Positions 17,516 through 24,944 of a DNA stretch of 64,000 bases are shown piece by piece. Every line of letters starts with the position of its first letter. Position 1 is the first letter of the stretch. Under the pieces are notes generated by a model. That model did no database searches. It was not told where the DNA came from and saw only the letters and a list, made by a program, of their open reading frames with translations. Source of the DNA: Methylotenera_A aquatica (GTDB taxonomy: Bacteria > Pseudomonadota > Gammaproteobacteria > Burkholderiales > Methylophilaceae); the NCBI GenBank assembly GCA_965601485.1, contig OZ271846.1, forward strand, positions 1,426,001 to 1,490,000. Reading direction: 5' to 3'. The translations under genes and the position numbers were made by a program.

Positions 17516-18346
17516 TTACATAAACCTAAATTTCACGCTATCCAAATTCAGCTCATCCAAAATACTGGCTAATCGCACTTGTGCATTTTTGCGCGGCTGG
17601 CCTGTGTATTTGGCGATTATCAGCTCATTTTTCATGGAGTGTTCCCATCCCACCAATTCGGTGACGGTGACTTGATAGCCCGCCGCTTCAAGCTGCAAAC
17701 AACGTAAGACATTGGTAATTTGGCTGCCAAATTCTCGTGTATGAATCGGGTGACGCCAAATTTCGGATAGGGCTGTTTTACCAAAACTTTCAACTTTGTG
17801 CTTGCGCATAGCTTCTGCCACTTCTGACTGACAGCAAGGCACTAGCACCATAAATTGAGCTTTCTTTTGCAAGCCAAATTGAATCGCATCATCGGTTGCG
17901 GTATTGCAGGCGTGCAATGCGGTCACAATGTCTACTTGGCTGGGAAGCGCGTTTGAATGAATGGATTCTTCAACCGTTAAATGCTGAAATTGCATGCGAT
18001 TAAAATCACATTCAGCGGCCAGCAAGGTAGATTTCTCAACCAATTCTGCGCGATTTTCAATGCCAATCACATTCCCTGCCGCATGTTGCTTTAGTAACAA
18101 ATCATACAGAATAAAACCCAAATATGATTTACCAGCGCCATGGTCAACCAAAGTGGGGTTGGGGTTTGTAGCCAATACAGTATTCAACAGTGGCTCAATA
18201 AAATTAACCAAGTGATAAACTTGTTTTAGCTTGCGGCGGCTGTCTTGATTAAGCTTGCCATCAACAGTCAGTATGTGCAGCGCTTTTAATAGCGCGATAG
18301 ATTGGTTGGGCTTTAGAACAGATTGCAGATTATCAGAATTTTCCAT
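17516..18346 (-). CDS. SAM-dependent methyltransferase-like protein
   Basis: A 276-residue protein with a Rossmann methyltransferase core. The SAM loop is TLVDHGAGKSYLGFILYDL near residue 60, then NVIGIENRAELVEKS. DIVTALHACNTATDDAI and VPCCQSEVAEAM follow. These segments match the Methyltransf_32 family. The LHACNTATD and PCC motifs suggest a tRNA/rRNA or small-molecule methylase, but no substrate can be named. Single minus-strand gene. Confidence 0.72.
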   Translation of the reverse strand: MENSDNLQSVLKPNQSIALLKALHILTVDGKLNQDSRRKLKQVYHLVNFIEPLLNTVLATNPNPTLVDHGAGKSYLGFILYDLLLKQHAAGNVIGIENRAELVEKSTLLAAECDFNRMQFQHLTVEESIHSNALPSQVDIVTALHACNTATDDAIQFGLQKKAQFMVLVPCCQSEVAEAMRKHKVESFGKTALSEIWRHPIHTREFGSQITNVLRCLQLEAAGYQVTVTELVGWEHSMKNELIIAKYTGQPRKNAQVRLASILDELNLDSVKFRFM

Positions 18347-18508
18347 AGCGGTATTTTAAAGCAAATCATTTAATGCCATTATTTTTATTCTGGAATTTTA
18401 TATTGGCTTTCAGACCAATTAAAAATAGCTGCGTTTTGAAGCTTAAGGGATTTTTATTTATCGTGCGAATAAATTGAATACTAAAAATTAACACTTAAAG
18501 GAGCAAGC

Positions 18509-18706
18509 ATGAAAAACGCTATTATCAGAACAACCTTACTAAGCCTATTTCTATCTGCCAGAGCCATGGCTAACAACCGTGGCGACAGCATTGAAAAAAG
18601 CTAAGTCAACAAAGGTAATAGAATTGAAAAATTATTGCCAGAAAAAAAGGCACTGGTAAAAAAATGCTTACACCAAATTAAACAACTACTAACCCAAAAA
18701 GCGTAA
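18509..18706 (+). pseudogene. Small exported protein interrupted by a stop codon
   Basis: AAAGGAG lies a few bases before an ATG that opens a signal-peptide-like sequence (MKNAIIRTTLLSLFLSARAM), then NNRGDSIEKS. A TAA follows at 18602-18604, and the same frame continues VNKGNRIEKLLPEKKALVKK to a second stop at 18704-18706. The repeated GD/N-x-I-E-K pattern resembles small periplasmic proteins with N-K-G-D-R-I repeats. The simplest reading is one nonsense mutation in a 65-codon gene. A further 37-codon basic frame (18732-18845) follows and may be its old C-terminal part or noise. The rest of the 550-base gap is featureless. Confidence 0.5.
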
Positions 18707-18896
18707 AGTCCTGCGCGAACGCTGGAAGAAAATGGCCCTTATTAAAAAAGCCATATTTCGTGAGTACGTTAAAAACATGTGCCCAGAGCTTCGGAAAGCC
18801 ATGTGTGAAAGAATTGCAGAAAGAAGAAGAAATGGCTATAAATAATGGCTATGACTTGCAATCTGCAAAGCCATTACACACTCATCTAAAAACTTG

Positions 18897-19592
18897 TTAA
18901 TTAAAGCTAAAATAAACCGTTGACGCTAGTATATGATTCATAGCATCTTCGTTTCGAAGATTCACATATTGGTTTAAATAGCCAAATTCAACCAATATTT
19001 GTTGACTTGATTTCCAAGCAAAACCTGCAAAAAGGCGATTCTGGTCAAAACCAGAACGCGCACCATAATCGGTTTCGTTTAAATTAAGGTGGTATTCATC
19101 AAACACTAGCGTGCTTAAATTAGGGTAGTTTTCAATGGGGAAGTTAAGCGTAAAACGCTGACGTAATTTATAACCAGTGTCGTTTGCACCTTCAAAATTG
19201 CGTTGTTCAAAACGCGTCATGCTTCTAAAACGCACACCATTAATCGGCTCAAATTCGTGTAACAGTTGCTGCCAGTAGCGATGTTCACTTTCAATAACGG
19301 GGTTACTTGTATAGTTGCGTACGTAAACATAACCCAGCCAAAGGCTAGTTTTAGGCGCAATGGCATAATAAACAGCTGGCCTAAAAAAGAATTGATCACG
19401 TTCTTTTAGCTCCTCGCGGAAGCGCGGCTGAACTTCAACATACCAGCGTAAGTTATCCACACCCGTTGGCCCATTCGCCTGCAAATTAATCCATGCTCTA
19501 CCATCTTCTTCAGCAGAGTGTACTTTTATTGATTGAGTCATGAACATAATCACCATCAACAATAAAGTGGCGGCTTTTTTATTCTGTATCAC
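18897..19592 (-). CDS. DUF2490 outer-membrane beta-barrel protein
   Basis: A 231-residue protein with a signal peptide (about 1-26) and alternating aromatic beta strands. RWYVEVQPRFREE, FFFRPAVYYAIAPKTSLWLG and ending STVYFSFN are features of DUF2490 barrels. Function is unknown; it is probably a small outer-membrane porin-like protein. Single minus-strand gene. Confidence 0.8.
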   Translation of the reverse strand: MIQNKKAATLLLMVIMFMTQSIKVHSAEEDGRAWINLQANGPTGVDNLRWYVEVQPRFREELKERDQFFFRPAVYYAIAPKTSLWLGYVYVRNYTSNPVIESEHRYWQQLLHEFEPINGVRFRSMTRFEQRNFEGANDTGYKLRQRFTLNFPIENYPNLSTLVFDEYHLNLNETDYGARSGFDQNRLFAGFAWKSSQQILVEFGYLNQYVNLRNEDAMNHILASTVYFSFN

Positions 19593-19938
19593 TTGGTTTA
19601 CGTGCCTGTATTGAGTGGAGATTGTTGTTTTTGAATATTAATATATTTGCGTTAAATTCTAGCTCTAGTTTACAAACATTATCTAATTCGTTAATGGCCA
19701 AATAATGACTAGCGCAAAAACTGATCTTGTTTATATAAATCAAACATCTTCGTATATGCTCAGTTTAATCGGGCAAGCGCCCAATAGATGTTAAAATGTT
19801 CTTTTTATATTACCACTCTACATTAATTTCTCTTAGTGTCATCATAGATGATGATTAGGCCAAATGCCGATTATGTTGCTTTACCCCACGATTGCCGCCA
19901 GTCGTTTTGTTAATAGAAAATCAAAAAAGTCTAAACAA
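19593..19938. other. Non-coding stretch upstream of the DUF2490 gene
   Basis: AT-rich and without a credible frame on either strand. It presumably holds the promoter of the minus-strand DUF2490 gene, but no clear -35/-10 pair was picked out. Confidence 0.5.
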
Positions 19939-20012
19939 AACAAGGCGCAAAATCATTTTAACCGCGCAGTATATGATTGATATGTAAGCGATTAAAATGA
20001 TTGAGTGACGCA
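19939..20012. repeat. Dispersed palindromic repeat, ATATG-core copy
   Basis: AATCATTTTAA (19951-19961) pairs perfectly with TTAAAATGATT (19992-20002). CGC (19963-19965) and GCG (19988-19990) extend the stem. The core reads GTATATGATTGATATGTAAG. The arm AAGGCGCAAAAT and the exit TGAGTGACGC resemble the copy at 39.56 kb, whose core is nearly the same (CATATGGTTAATATGTTAGG). It lies about 35 bases before the rbgA start. Confidence 0.6.
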
Positions 20013-20046
20013 TTTTTAAGACGATTTTTTGATTTTAAGGTACAAA

Positions 20047-20964
20047 ATGGCAATTCAGTGGTATCCGGGACACATGACCCAAGCCCGCAAAAAAGCGGAA
20101 GAAACCATGGAGTTTACCGACATGGTGATTGAGGTTTTAGATGCCCGCGTGCCTGAAGCTTCGCATAACCCTGTAATTAATGAAATGCGTTTGTTTCGCC
20201 AGCGGCCTAATTTAAAAATCTTAAATAAGGCCGATTTAGCCGACCCCAAAGCCACAGAAGCTTGGCTCAATTATTTTAATAATTTGCCAAACACTAAAGC
20301 GGTTGCCCTAAGTTGCAAAAAAGCGGGTGACGCCAAAAAAATCGTGGCTCATTGCCGCCATCTAACTCCGCATCGTGGCACTCATTTAAAACCGCTACGT
20401 GCTTTGATTATGGGCATTCCAAACGTGGGAAAATCAACCTTGATGAATGCCTTACTGAATCGCCGAGTGGCAAAAGTGGGCGATGAGCCTGCTGTGACTA
20501 AAAGCCAGCAACGTTTTGAGATAGACGCTACTTTTAGTATTACCGATACACCTGGCATGATGTGGCCAAAAATCGCATACGAATCCGATGGTTATATGCT
20601 GGCAGCCAGCCATGCTATTGGACGTAATGCCGTGATTGATGAGGATGTGGCAGTTTTTTTGGCGGATAACTTGCTTAAAACGTATTCTGATTTAATTAAT
20701 GCGCGCTATAAATTAGAGGCCATGAAAATTAATGTAAAACAAATAGATGGCGTGGATTTACTGGAAGCAATTGCCAAACGCCGCAGCTATAAACGCCACG
20801 ATGGCTTATGGGATATGGAAAAAACCGCTGTTGCTTTTTTGACCGATTACCGCAGCGGCGCTATTGGTCGAGTTAGCCTTGAAACACCTCTCAGTCGTCA
20901 AGCCATGATAAAAGCAAATTTACCTGTCAACATTGAACCAGAAGTCAATACAGATATCATTTAA
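20047..20964 (+). CDS. rbgA: Ribosome biogenesis GTPase RbgA/YlqF
   Basis: Circularly permuted GTPase of 305 residues that acts in late large-subunit assembly. G4 NKAD (60-63) comes before G1 GIPNVGKS (123-130) and G3 DTPG (167-170), the permuted order that defines the family. The N-terminus MAIQWYPGHM is the conserved start of RbgA. An upstream in-frame codon at 20029 would add six residues, but AAGG seven bases before 20047 supports the shorter form. Divergent from DUF2490 with a palindromic repeat between. Confidence 0.92.
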   Translation: MAIQWYPGHMTQARKKAEETMEFTDMVIEVLDARVPEASHNPVINEMRLFRQRPNLKILNKADLADPKATEAWLNYFNNLPNTKAVALSCKKAGDAKKIVAHCRHLTPHRGTHLKPLRALIMGIPNVGKSTLMNALLNRRVAKVGDEPAVTKSQQRFEIDATFSITDTPGMMWPKIAYESDGYMLAASHAIGRNAVIDEDVAVFLADNLLKTYSDLINARYKLEAMKINVKQIDGVDLLEAIAKRRSYKRHDGLWDMEKTAVAFLTDYRSGAIGRVSLETPLSRQAMIKANLPVNIEPEVNTDII

Positions 20965-21013
20965 GACGAATCAGATGAAAAAACTAAGCAATCCCAGTGG
21001 ATGGCTAAGCGGC

Positions 21014-22309
21014 TTAATGATGGCATTGATTCATGACAATTTCTACTTGCGTGCATGCGTGCTTTTTGCCTTGTTTTACGCTATTGGCAAGGCTATTCCA
21101 AACTGACTTTTGATTACTATTACCTGCATGTGCAGATGATCGCGCTGACTCAGCCGTTTTTATTGGCTGCTTAACTTGTTTTTCGCTGCCATCCCTTTGA
21201 TCAAGCTCTGGTTGCTTATCTTGTTTTACACTCTCAACGCTTTGATCAAGCTCTGGTTGCTTATATTGTTTTACGCTCTCAACGCTTTGATTAAGCGCTG
21301 CTGGCATTTTACTAACTTTTTTTTCTGCTACTTTTTTGCTCGCTTCTTCCTGCATTGATTTTGTTTCAATTGCCGTCCCAACAATAGTCTGGTGTTTGAC
21401 TACTTGATTATCGCTGACTGCAATTTGTAAGGGCTTTTCGTCCGCCACCTTTACAAAACTCTTTTCTAATGTTTCGTTGGATAATAATTGCGCGTTATTT
21501 TGCGGCATTTTTTCTAAATCCTTGTTCATTGCCAAAGTCGCAGGTTTTGCAGCATTTGCAGCAGATGTCTGTTCAATTGTAATCACCGGCTCACGTGGCG
21601 TTGCGGCACTTTTAATCATAATCGCAAACGTCATCAACGCTGGCATCGCTAAGGCAACATAGCGCCAATTAATCGCTCTAAACCAGTTTAAAAGATTCAG
21701 CAGTTGCTTAGATGGTCCTATAATTTGCTCTAATTGCACTATGCTTTCCTCTGCTGGCGCTTCATCTTTTAATAATCTCTCGGCGTAAATTTCGTGCTCA
21801 CGCACATTTTTATCATGCCTAATGCCAGAATAATCAAACAGTTGTGATATCTCTTGCATTACTCGCGAAGCCACTTCGTAATAAGATCGCGACAGCACAA
21901 TTTGGTTGGGACTGGCAAAACTTATCATACGCTGTGCCACATCAATACCATCGCCAATAATATTAGGCTGGCCGTTAATATCGCGTTCTATACTTACTGG
22001 GCCAAGATCAATACCAAAGCGCACATACATCGGAATGGAACTGAGAATATTGCTTTTTAAAATTTCATTGCGAATACTAAACGATATAAGTATGACATCT
22101 TTTGGTGAGCCCATATAAGCAATGGCGGCACCATCACCTGCATCAAAAATAATGCGTTCTTCTGACTCAACATCTTTTAAAGATTGATTAATCAATCGAT
22201 TTAATTGATTTTTGATGTTAATTTTTTCTGAATCCGACTTTTTGGAATAATCAATTATGTCCAGAAACAGAATGCTGCAGATGGAAGTTTTGTATATTTT
22301 ATCATTCAT
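21014..22309 (-). CDS. Class III nucleotidyl cyclase with membrane helix and repeat-rich tail
   Basis: A 431-residue protein. Residues 10-180 form an adenylate/guanylate cyclase catalytic domain: FLDIIDYS with metal-binding D17, DAGDGAAIAYMG, and GDGIDVAQRM, where Asp replaces the usual Asn and the transition-state Arg is kept. A membrane helix lies near 217-235. The C-terminal half is low complexity with 15-residue repeats of the type LDQSVESVKQxKQPE. The cyclase domain precedes the helix, so it is cytosolic and the tail is probably periplasmic. It most likely makes cAMP; the signal is unknown. A 45-base repeat encodes the tail repeats. Confidence 0.78.
   Translation of the reverse strand: MNDKIYKTSICSILFLDIIDYSKKSDSEKINIKNQLNRLINQSLKDVESEERIIFDAGDGAAIAYMGSPKDVILISFSIRNEILKSNILSSIPMYVRFGIDLGPVSIERDINGQPNIIGDGIDVAQRMISFASPNQIVLSRSYYEVASRVMQEISQLFDYSGIRHDKNVREHEIYAERLLKDEAPAEESIVQLEQIIGPSKQLLNLLNWFRAINWRYVALAMPALMTFAIMIKSAATPREPVITIEQTSAANAAKPATLAMNKDLEKMPQNNAQLLSNETLEKSFVKVADEKPLQIAVSDNQVVKHQTIVGTAIETKSMQEEASKKVAEKKVSKMPAALNQSVESVKQYKQPELDQSVESVKQDKQPELDQRDGSEKQVKQPIKTAESARSSAHAGNSNQKSVWNSLANSVKQGKKHACTQVEIVMNQCHH
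21196..21305. repeat. 45-base tandem repeat inside the cyclase gene
   Basis: Two near-identical 45-base units (21196-21240 and 21241-21285) and a diverged partial third unit begin with TTTGATCAAG or TTTGATTAAG. They encode 15-residue repeats of the periplasmic tail. The unit is a multiple of three, so copy number can change without a frameshift. Confidence 0.85.
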
Positions 22310-22620
22310 GGCAAATTTTAGTCACTAATGTCGAGTTAATGATCTATCCTATTATCTTAATTTCATGGCTTAAATTAAATTAAATTTACCTATTGCTTGT
22401 TATGCTTTGTTTTTAAAGCATTAACGGTAGCATCACTTTTATTTTTTCGCTTTTTAGCGAATTTTTAATTACAGTGTTTTAGGCTCCTAATTATTAATCA
22501 GCAATGTTTATGCCATTTTAAAAAAATCTGTAAAATTAATAAAATATCAAACAAAAAGATCATACAAAAATGTAAATTACAGCCCTCTCTTTATAAACTT
22601 GATAATAAAATAACAGTGTT
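22310..22620. other. AT-rich gap with an orphan plus-strand terminator
   Basis: No credible frame was seen. The one clear element is the hairpin and T-run at 22446-22466. The region should also hold the cyclase promoter on the minus strand. Confidence 0.5.
22446..22466 (+). terminator. Orphan intrinsic terminator
   Basis: TTCGCT (22446-22451) and AGCGAA (22456-22461) form a stem with a TTTT loop, followed by TTTTT at 22462-22466. It points along the plus strand, yet both neighbouring coding regions are on the minus strand. It either ends an unannotated plus-strand transcript or is a chance structure. Confidence 0.5.
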
Positions 22621-23560
22621 TCATCCTGCTTTTTTAGCCATGTACACCACTTGATCGACTGATGAAAACATACCTTTAAAATCTTTTCTGCCTTGATTCG
22701 AATCGCATACGCCAATACTCTCGGTGAAATAAATATGTTCACCACCTAAGGTTTGAATCAACGTATCACCGAACAAATGGCCTAAAGTATCTTTAAACTG
22801 CTTAAATGGGTCTAGATTCATCAAAAGAATGGACTGCGATTGCCTAAATTTAAGTGCTTTTAATTTTGAAGCTTCAGCGACTCGCACTATATTTCTGCGA
22901 TTCATCTCACCCGTAAGCCAATCTTGACCTGCGGTATACACTAACATTTCAGCTAACCTTTCATTCACCATTAAAATAAAGCCAAAATTAATGGCCAGAA
23001 CACTAATTATGCAAGTCAAAAAGTCACTTCATTTAATGTTCATTCGGTTAAATACAATACAGGTTGAGCTTTATCTGAGCACAACATATGTAAGCGATAT
23101 AGCTTAAACCCTGCAAATAGGATGAAAGAACCACCAGTGAATCGATACTTGGCAGATCATTTATAGCGAGAATAGTGTAGTAAATAAATGGCGCAGATCA
23201 TGATAATCAGCACACAAAGCGGCGTGTTTAGCACAACGGAAACGTAATCATTGTTAGATTGATGCGCACATTACTAGCAATAAGAATCAGTAGTAGCTAG
23301 TGAATCATTTCTTTGTTTGGCGGGTGCTTTTAAAAAAAATGAGTTGGAATAAAAGATAAAGCAAGACCGCACACCTTAAACCAGCTGCCAAGCAAAGCAA
23401 GCGTTGGCGTAGAAACCCTTTGTTGAGTAAAAAAAATGGCAATGCCAATACAAAAATTAGCAGCCACCCAGTAATTCAAACCGCTTACCACTTCAATGCG
23501 TGAATATATGGCCAGCAAAATGAAAATAACGCTAGCGCCATTAACCCAGACATAAATTAC
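22621..23560 (-). pseudogene. Degraded GGDEF diguanylate cyclase, copy 1
   Basis: Pieces of one membrane-anchored diguanylate cyclase remain on the minus strand. Near 23330-23560 is a multi-helix segment (VWVNGASVIFILLAIYSRIE, then ALLGSWFKVCGLALSFIP). At 22621-23019 is the GGDEF part with DWLTGEMNRR and LLMNLDPFKQFKDTLGHLFGD. It jumps directly from LIQTLG to the late FTESIGV and VDQVVYMAKKAG. The block holding the GGDEF active-site motif, about 50-60 residues, is deleted. No intact start is left. It cannot make c-di-GMP. Confidence 0.75.
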
Positions 23561-23779
23561 ATGGCTTTAAACTCTAGTGATGCCAACATATTAGTTAGCC
23601 CTAGCTATCACGTTTCCATTTAAAGACTTTTGGATGGATCTATAAATCGCCTCTTAGCCAGTCGTTTTGATCGATTTACTGGTAATTAATTTGCCAACTA
23701 AATCTTATTGAACAAACTATATAACTATATATGTAGCCATATATAGTCCATAAATCATGGCCGTTTTAAAAGCTTTAGC

Positions 23780-24067
23780 TTAGGGTTTGCTCGATTTACT
23801 TTTTGCCAACTGCTCACTAAATGCCAATTCAAGCTTACTGACGCGCTTAGGTGTTTGTGGCCCATAAGCATTCACAAATATCACAAAGTCATCCATGGGC
23901 ATTGGTTCGCACAGACGGCTTTTGGCTGCAGGCGTTTCTCCTACTGGTTCTACAGAAGATGACACCAAACTGAAAAGGCCATTCTGAGTCATGATCATCG
24001 AATAATTATTGTCGCCGCTGCGGCGCTTTAAGCGATCAATAGCGGCACTAGCTCGGGTTGTTCTCAT
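23780..24067 (-). CDS. Small basic protein of unknown function
   Basis: A 95-residue frame starting MRTTRASAAIDRLKRRSGD, with a basic first 20 residues and a central stretch NNYSMIMTQNGLFSLVSSSV. The tail is lysine/serine-rich (QLAKSKSSKP). No signal peptide, helix or known domain was recognised. It looks intact and reads like a soluble, perhaps nucleic-acid-associated, protein. It lies between two ruined diguanylate cyclase genes. Confidence 0.6.
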   Translation of the reverse strand: MRTTRASAAIDRLKRRSGDNNYSMIMTQNGLFSLVSSSVEPVGETPAAKSRLCEPMPMDDFVIFVNAYGPQTPKRVSKLELAFSEQLAKSKSSKP

Positions 24068-24113
24068 AGCATCTCAAAGAATAATATGTTCACATCAAAT
24101 CCTTTAAATCCTC

Positions 24114-24776
24114 TTATAGACTATCACGCGTAATATCGGTATAACTCATCACACGATTCCTGCCTTTGTTTTTGGCCATATAAAGCGTACTATCGGCGGC
24201 GGCTAGCAAGCCTTTAAAATCGTAGCTCACCCTCACAGAGTCGGCCACTCCAATACTTACCGTGCCTTTAATGGTTTTTTGTTAATATCATGCAATGATT
24301 AAAAACAGGCTGGAGCTAATCCATAACAGATTACCAACAACACCTTCACCACGCGAAAAATTTAACCGCGCGCACACAAAACAAATACCTGCTAACACAA
24401 GCGAACTCAACAACACCGCCATAATAAAATCATCATTCATCAGCATAAAACAGCCATCAATCGCCACTTACATTAAAAAATGATGATTAATATTCGCTGA
24501 TTAGGTGAGTTGCGATTAAAAGCTTAGATGCTATTTAGAAAAATGGCTTAAGCTCATGCCAATTAAAGCGACATCTGGTAAAAATAATAATTGAAGTGAA
24601 TCAAGCTGAATTAAAACCAGCACCATACCCAAACCAACAACCAAATTACCTACCGCCAAATAGCCGGGCCCGCCAACCTTTTTATGATGCGACCTTGTAA
24701 TGGCCAACAGCATGGATAGCATAAAGGTTAATAACATTGACATGAAAATAATGGTTTTTAGATCGAAATTAGGCAT
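24114..24776 (-). pseudogene. Degraded GGDEF diguanylate cyclase, copy 2
   Basis: Three collinear fragments of a second diguanylate cyclase survive. The first is an N-terminal membrane segment at 24531-24776 (FDLKTIIFMSMLLTFMLSML). The second is a middle membrane segment at about 24288-24445 (FIMAVLLSSLVLAGICFVCA). The third is the C-terminal end of the GGDEF domain at 24114-24280 (TVSIGVADSVRVSYDFKGLL, then STLYMAKNKGRNRV). The first half of the GGDEF domain, with the active site, is missing and the frames no longer join. It is similar in design to copy 1, so the pair may be old paralogues. Confidence 0.75.
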
Positions 24777-24944
24777 TAAAATAAATGGATAAAATTAATG
24801 ATTCAGAATCTAACAAAAGCAACTCAGATGGTCGAATTAACAGTTAAAATGTCATCTATTTCAAAGCAATAACGAGTATACCCCGCCAGATGCTTTTTTT
24901 GAGCATGCAAGCCCTTTAAACTCATCCAAAATCTCAATGAATTC

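Noticed and set aside
20975..21106. Plus-strand 43-codon frame after rbgA (MKKLSNPSGWLSGLMMALIH)
   Set aside because: It has a membrane-like start, but more than half lies antisense to the 3' end of the cyclase gene and no ribosome site precedes it.
23720..23755. TATATA-rich palindrome near 23.73 kb considered as an operator or origin element
   Set aside because: Simple AT-rich sequence beside a pseudogene; no partner sites or DnaA boxes seen.
24295..24483. Plus-strand 62-codon frame
   Set aside because: The opposite strand encodes a recognisable membrane segment of the broken diguanylate cyclase copy 2, so the plus frame is a shadow.
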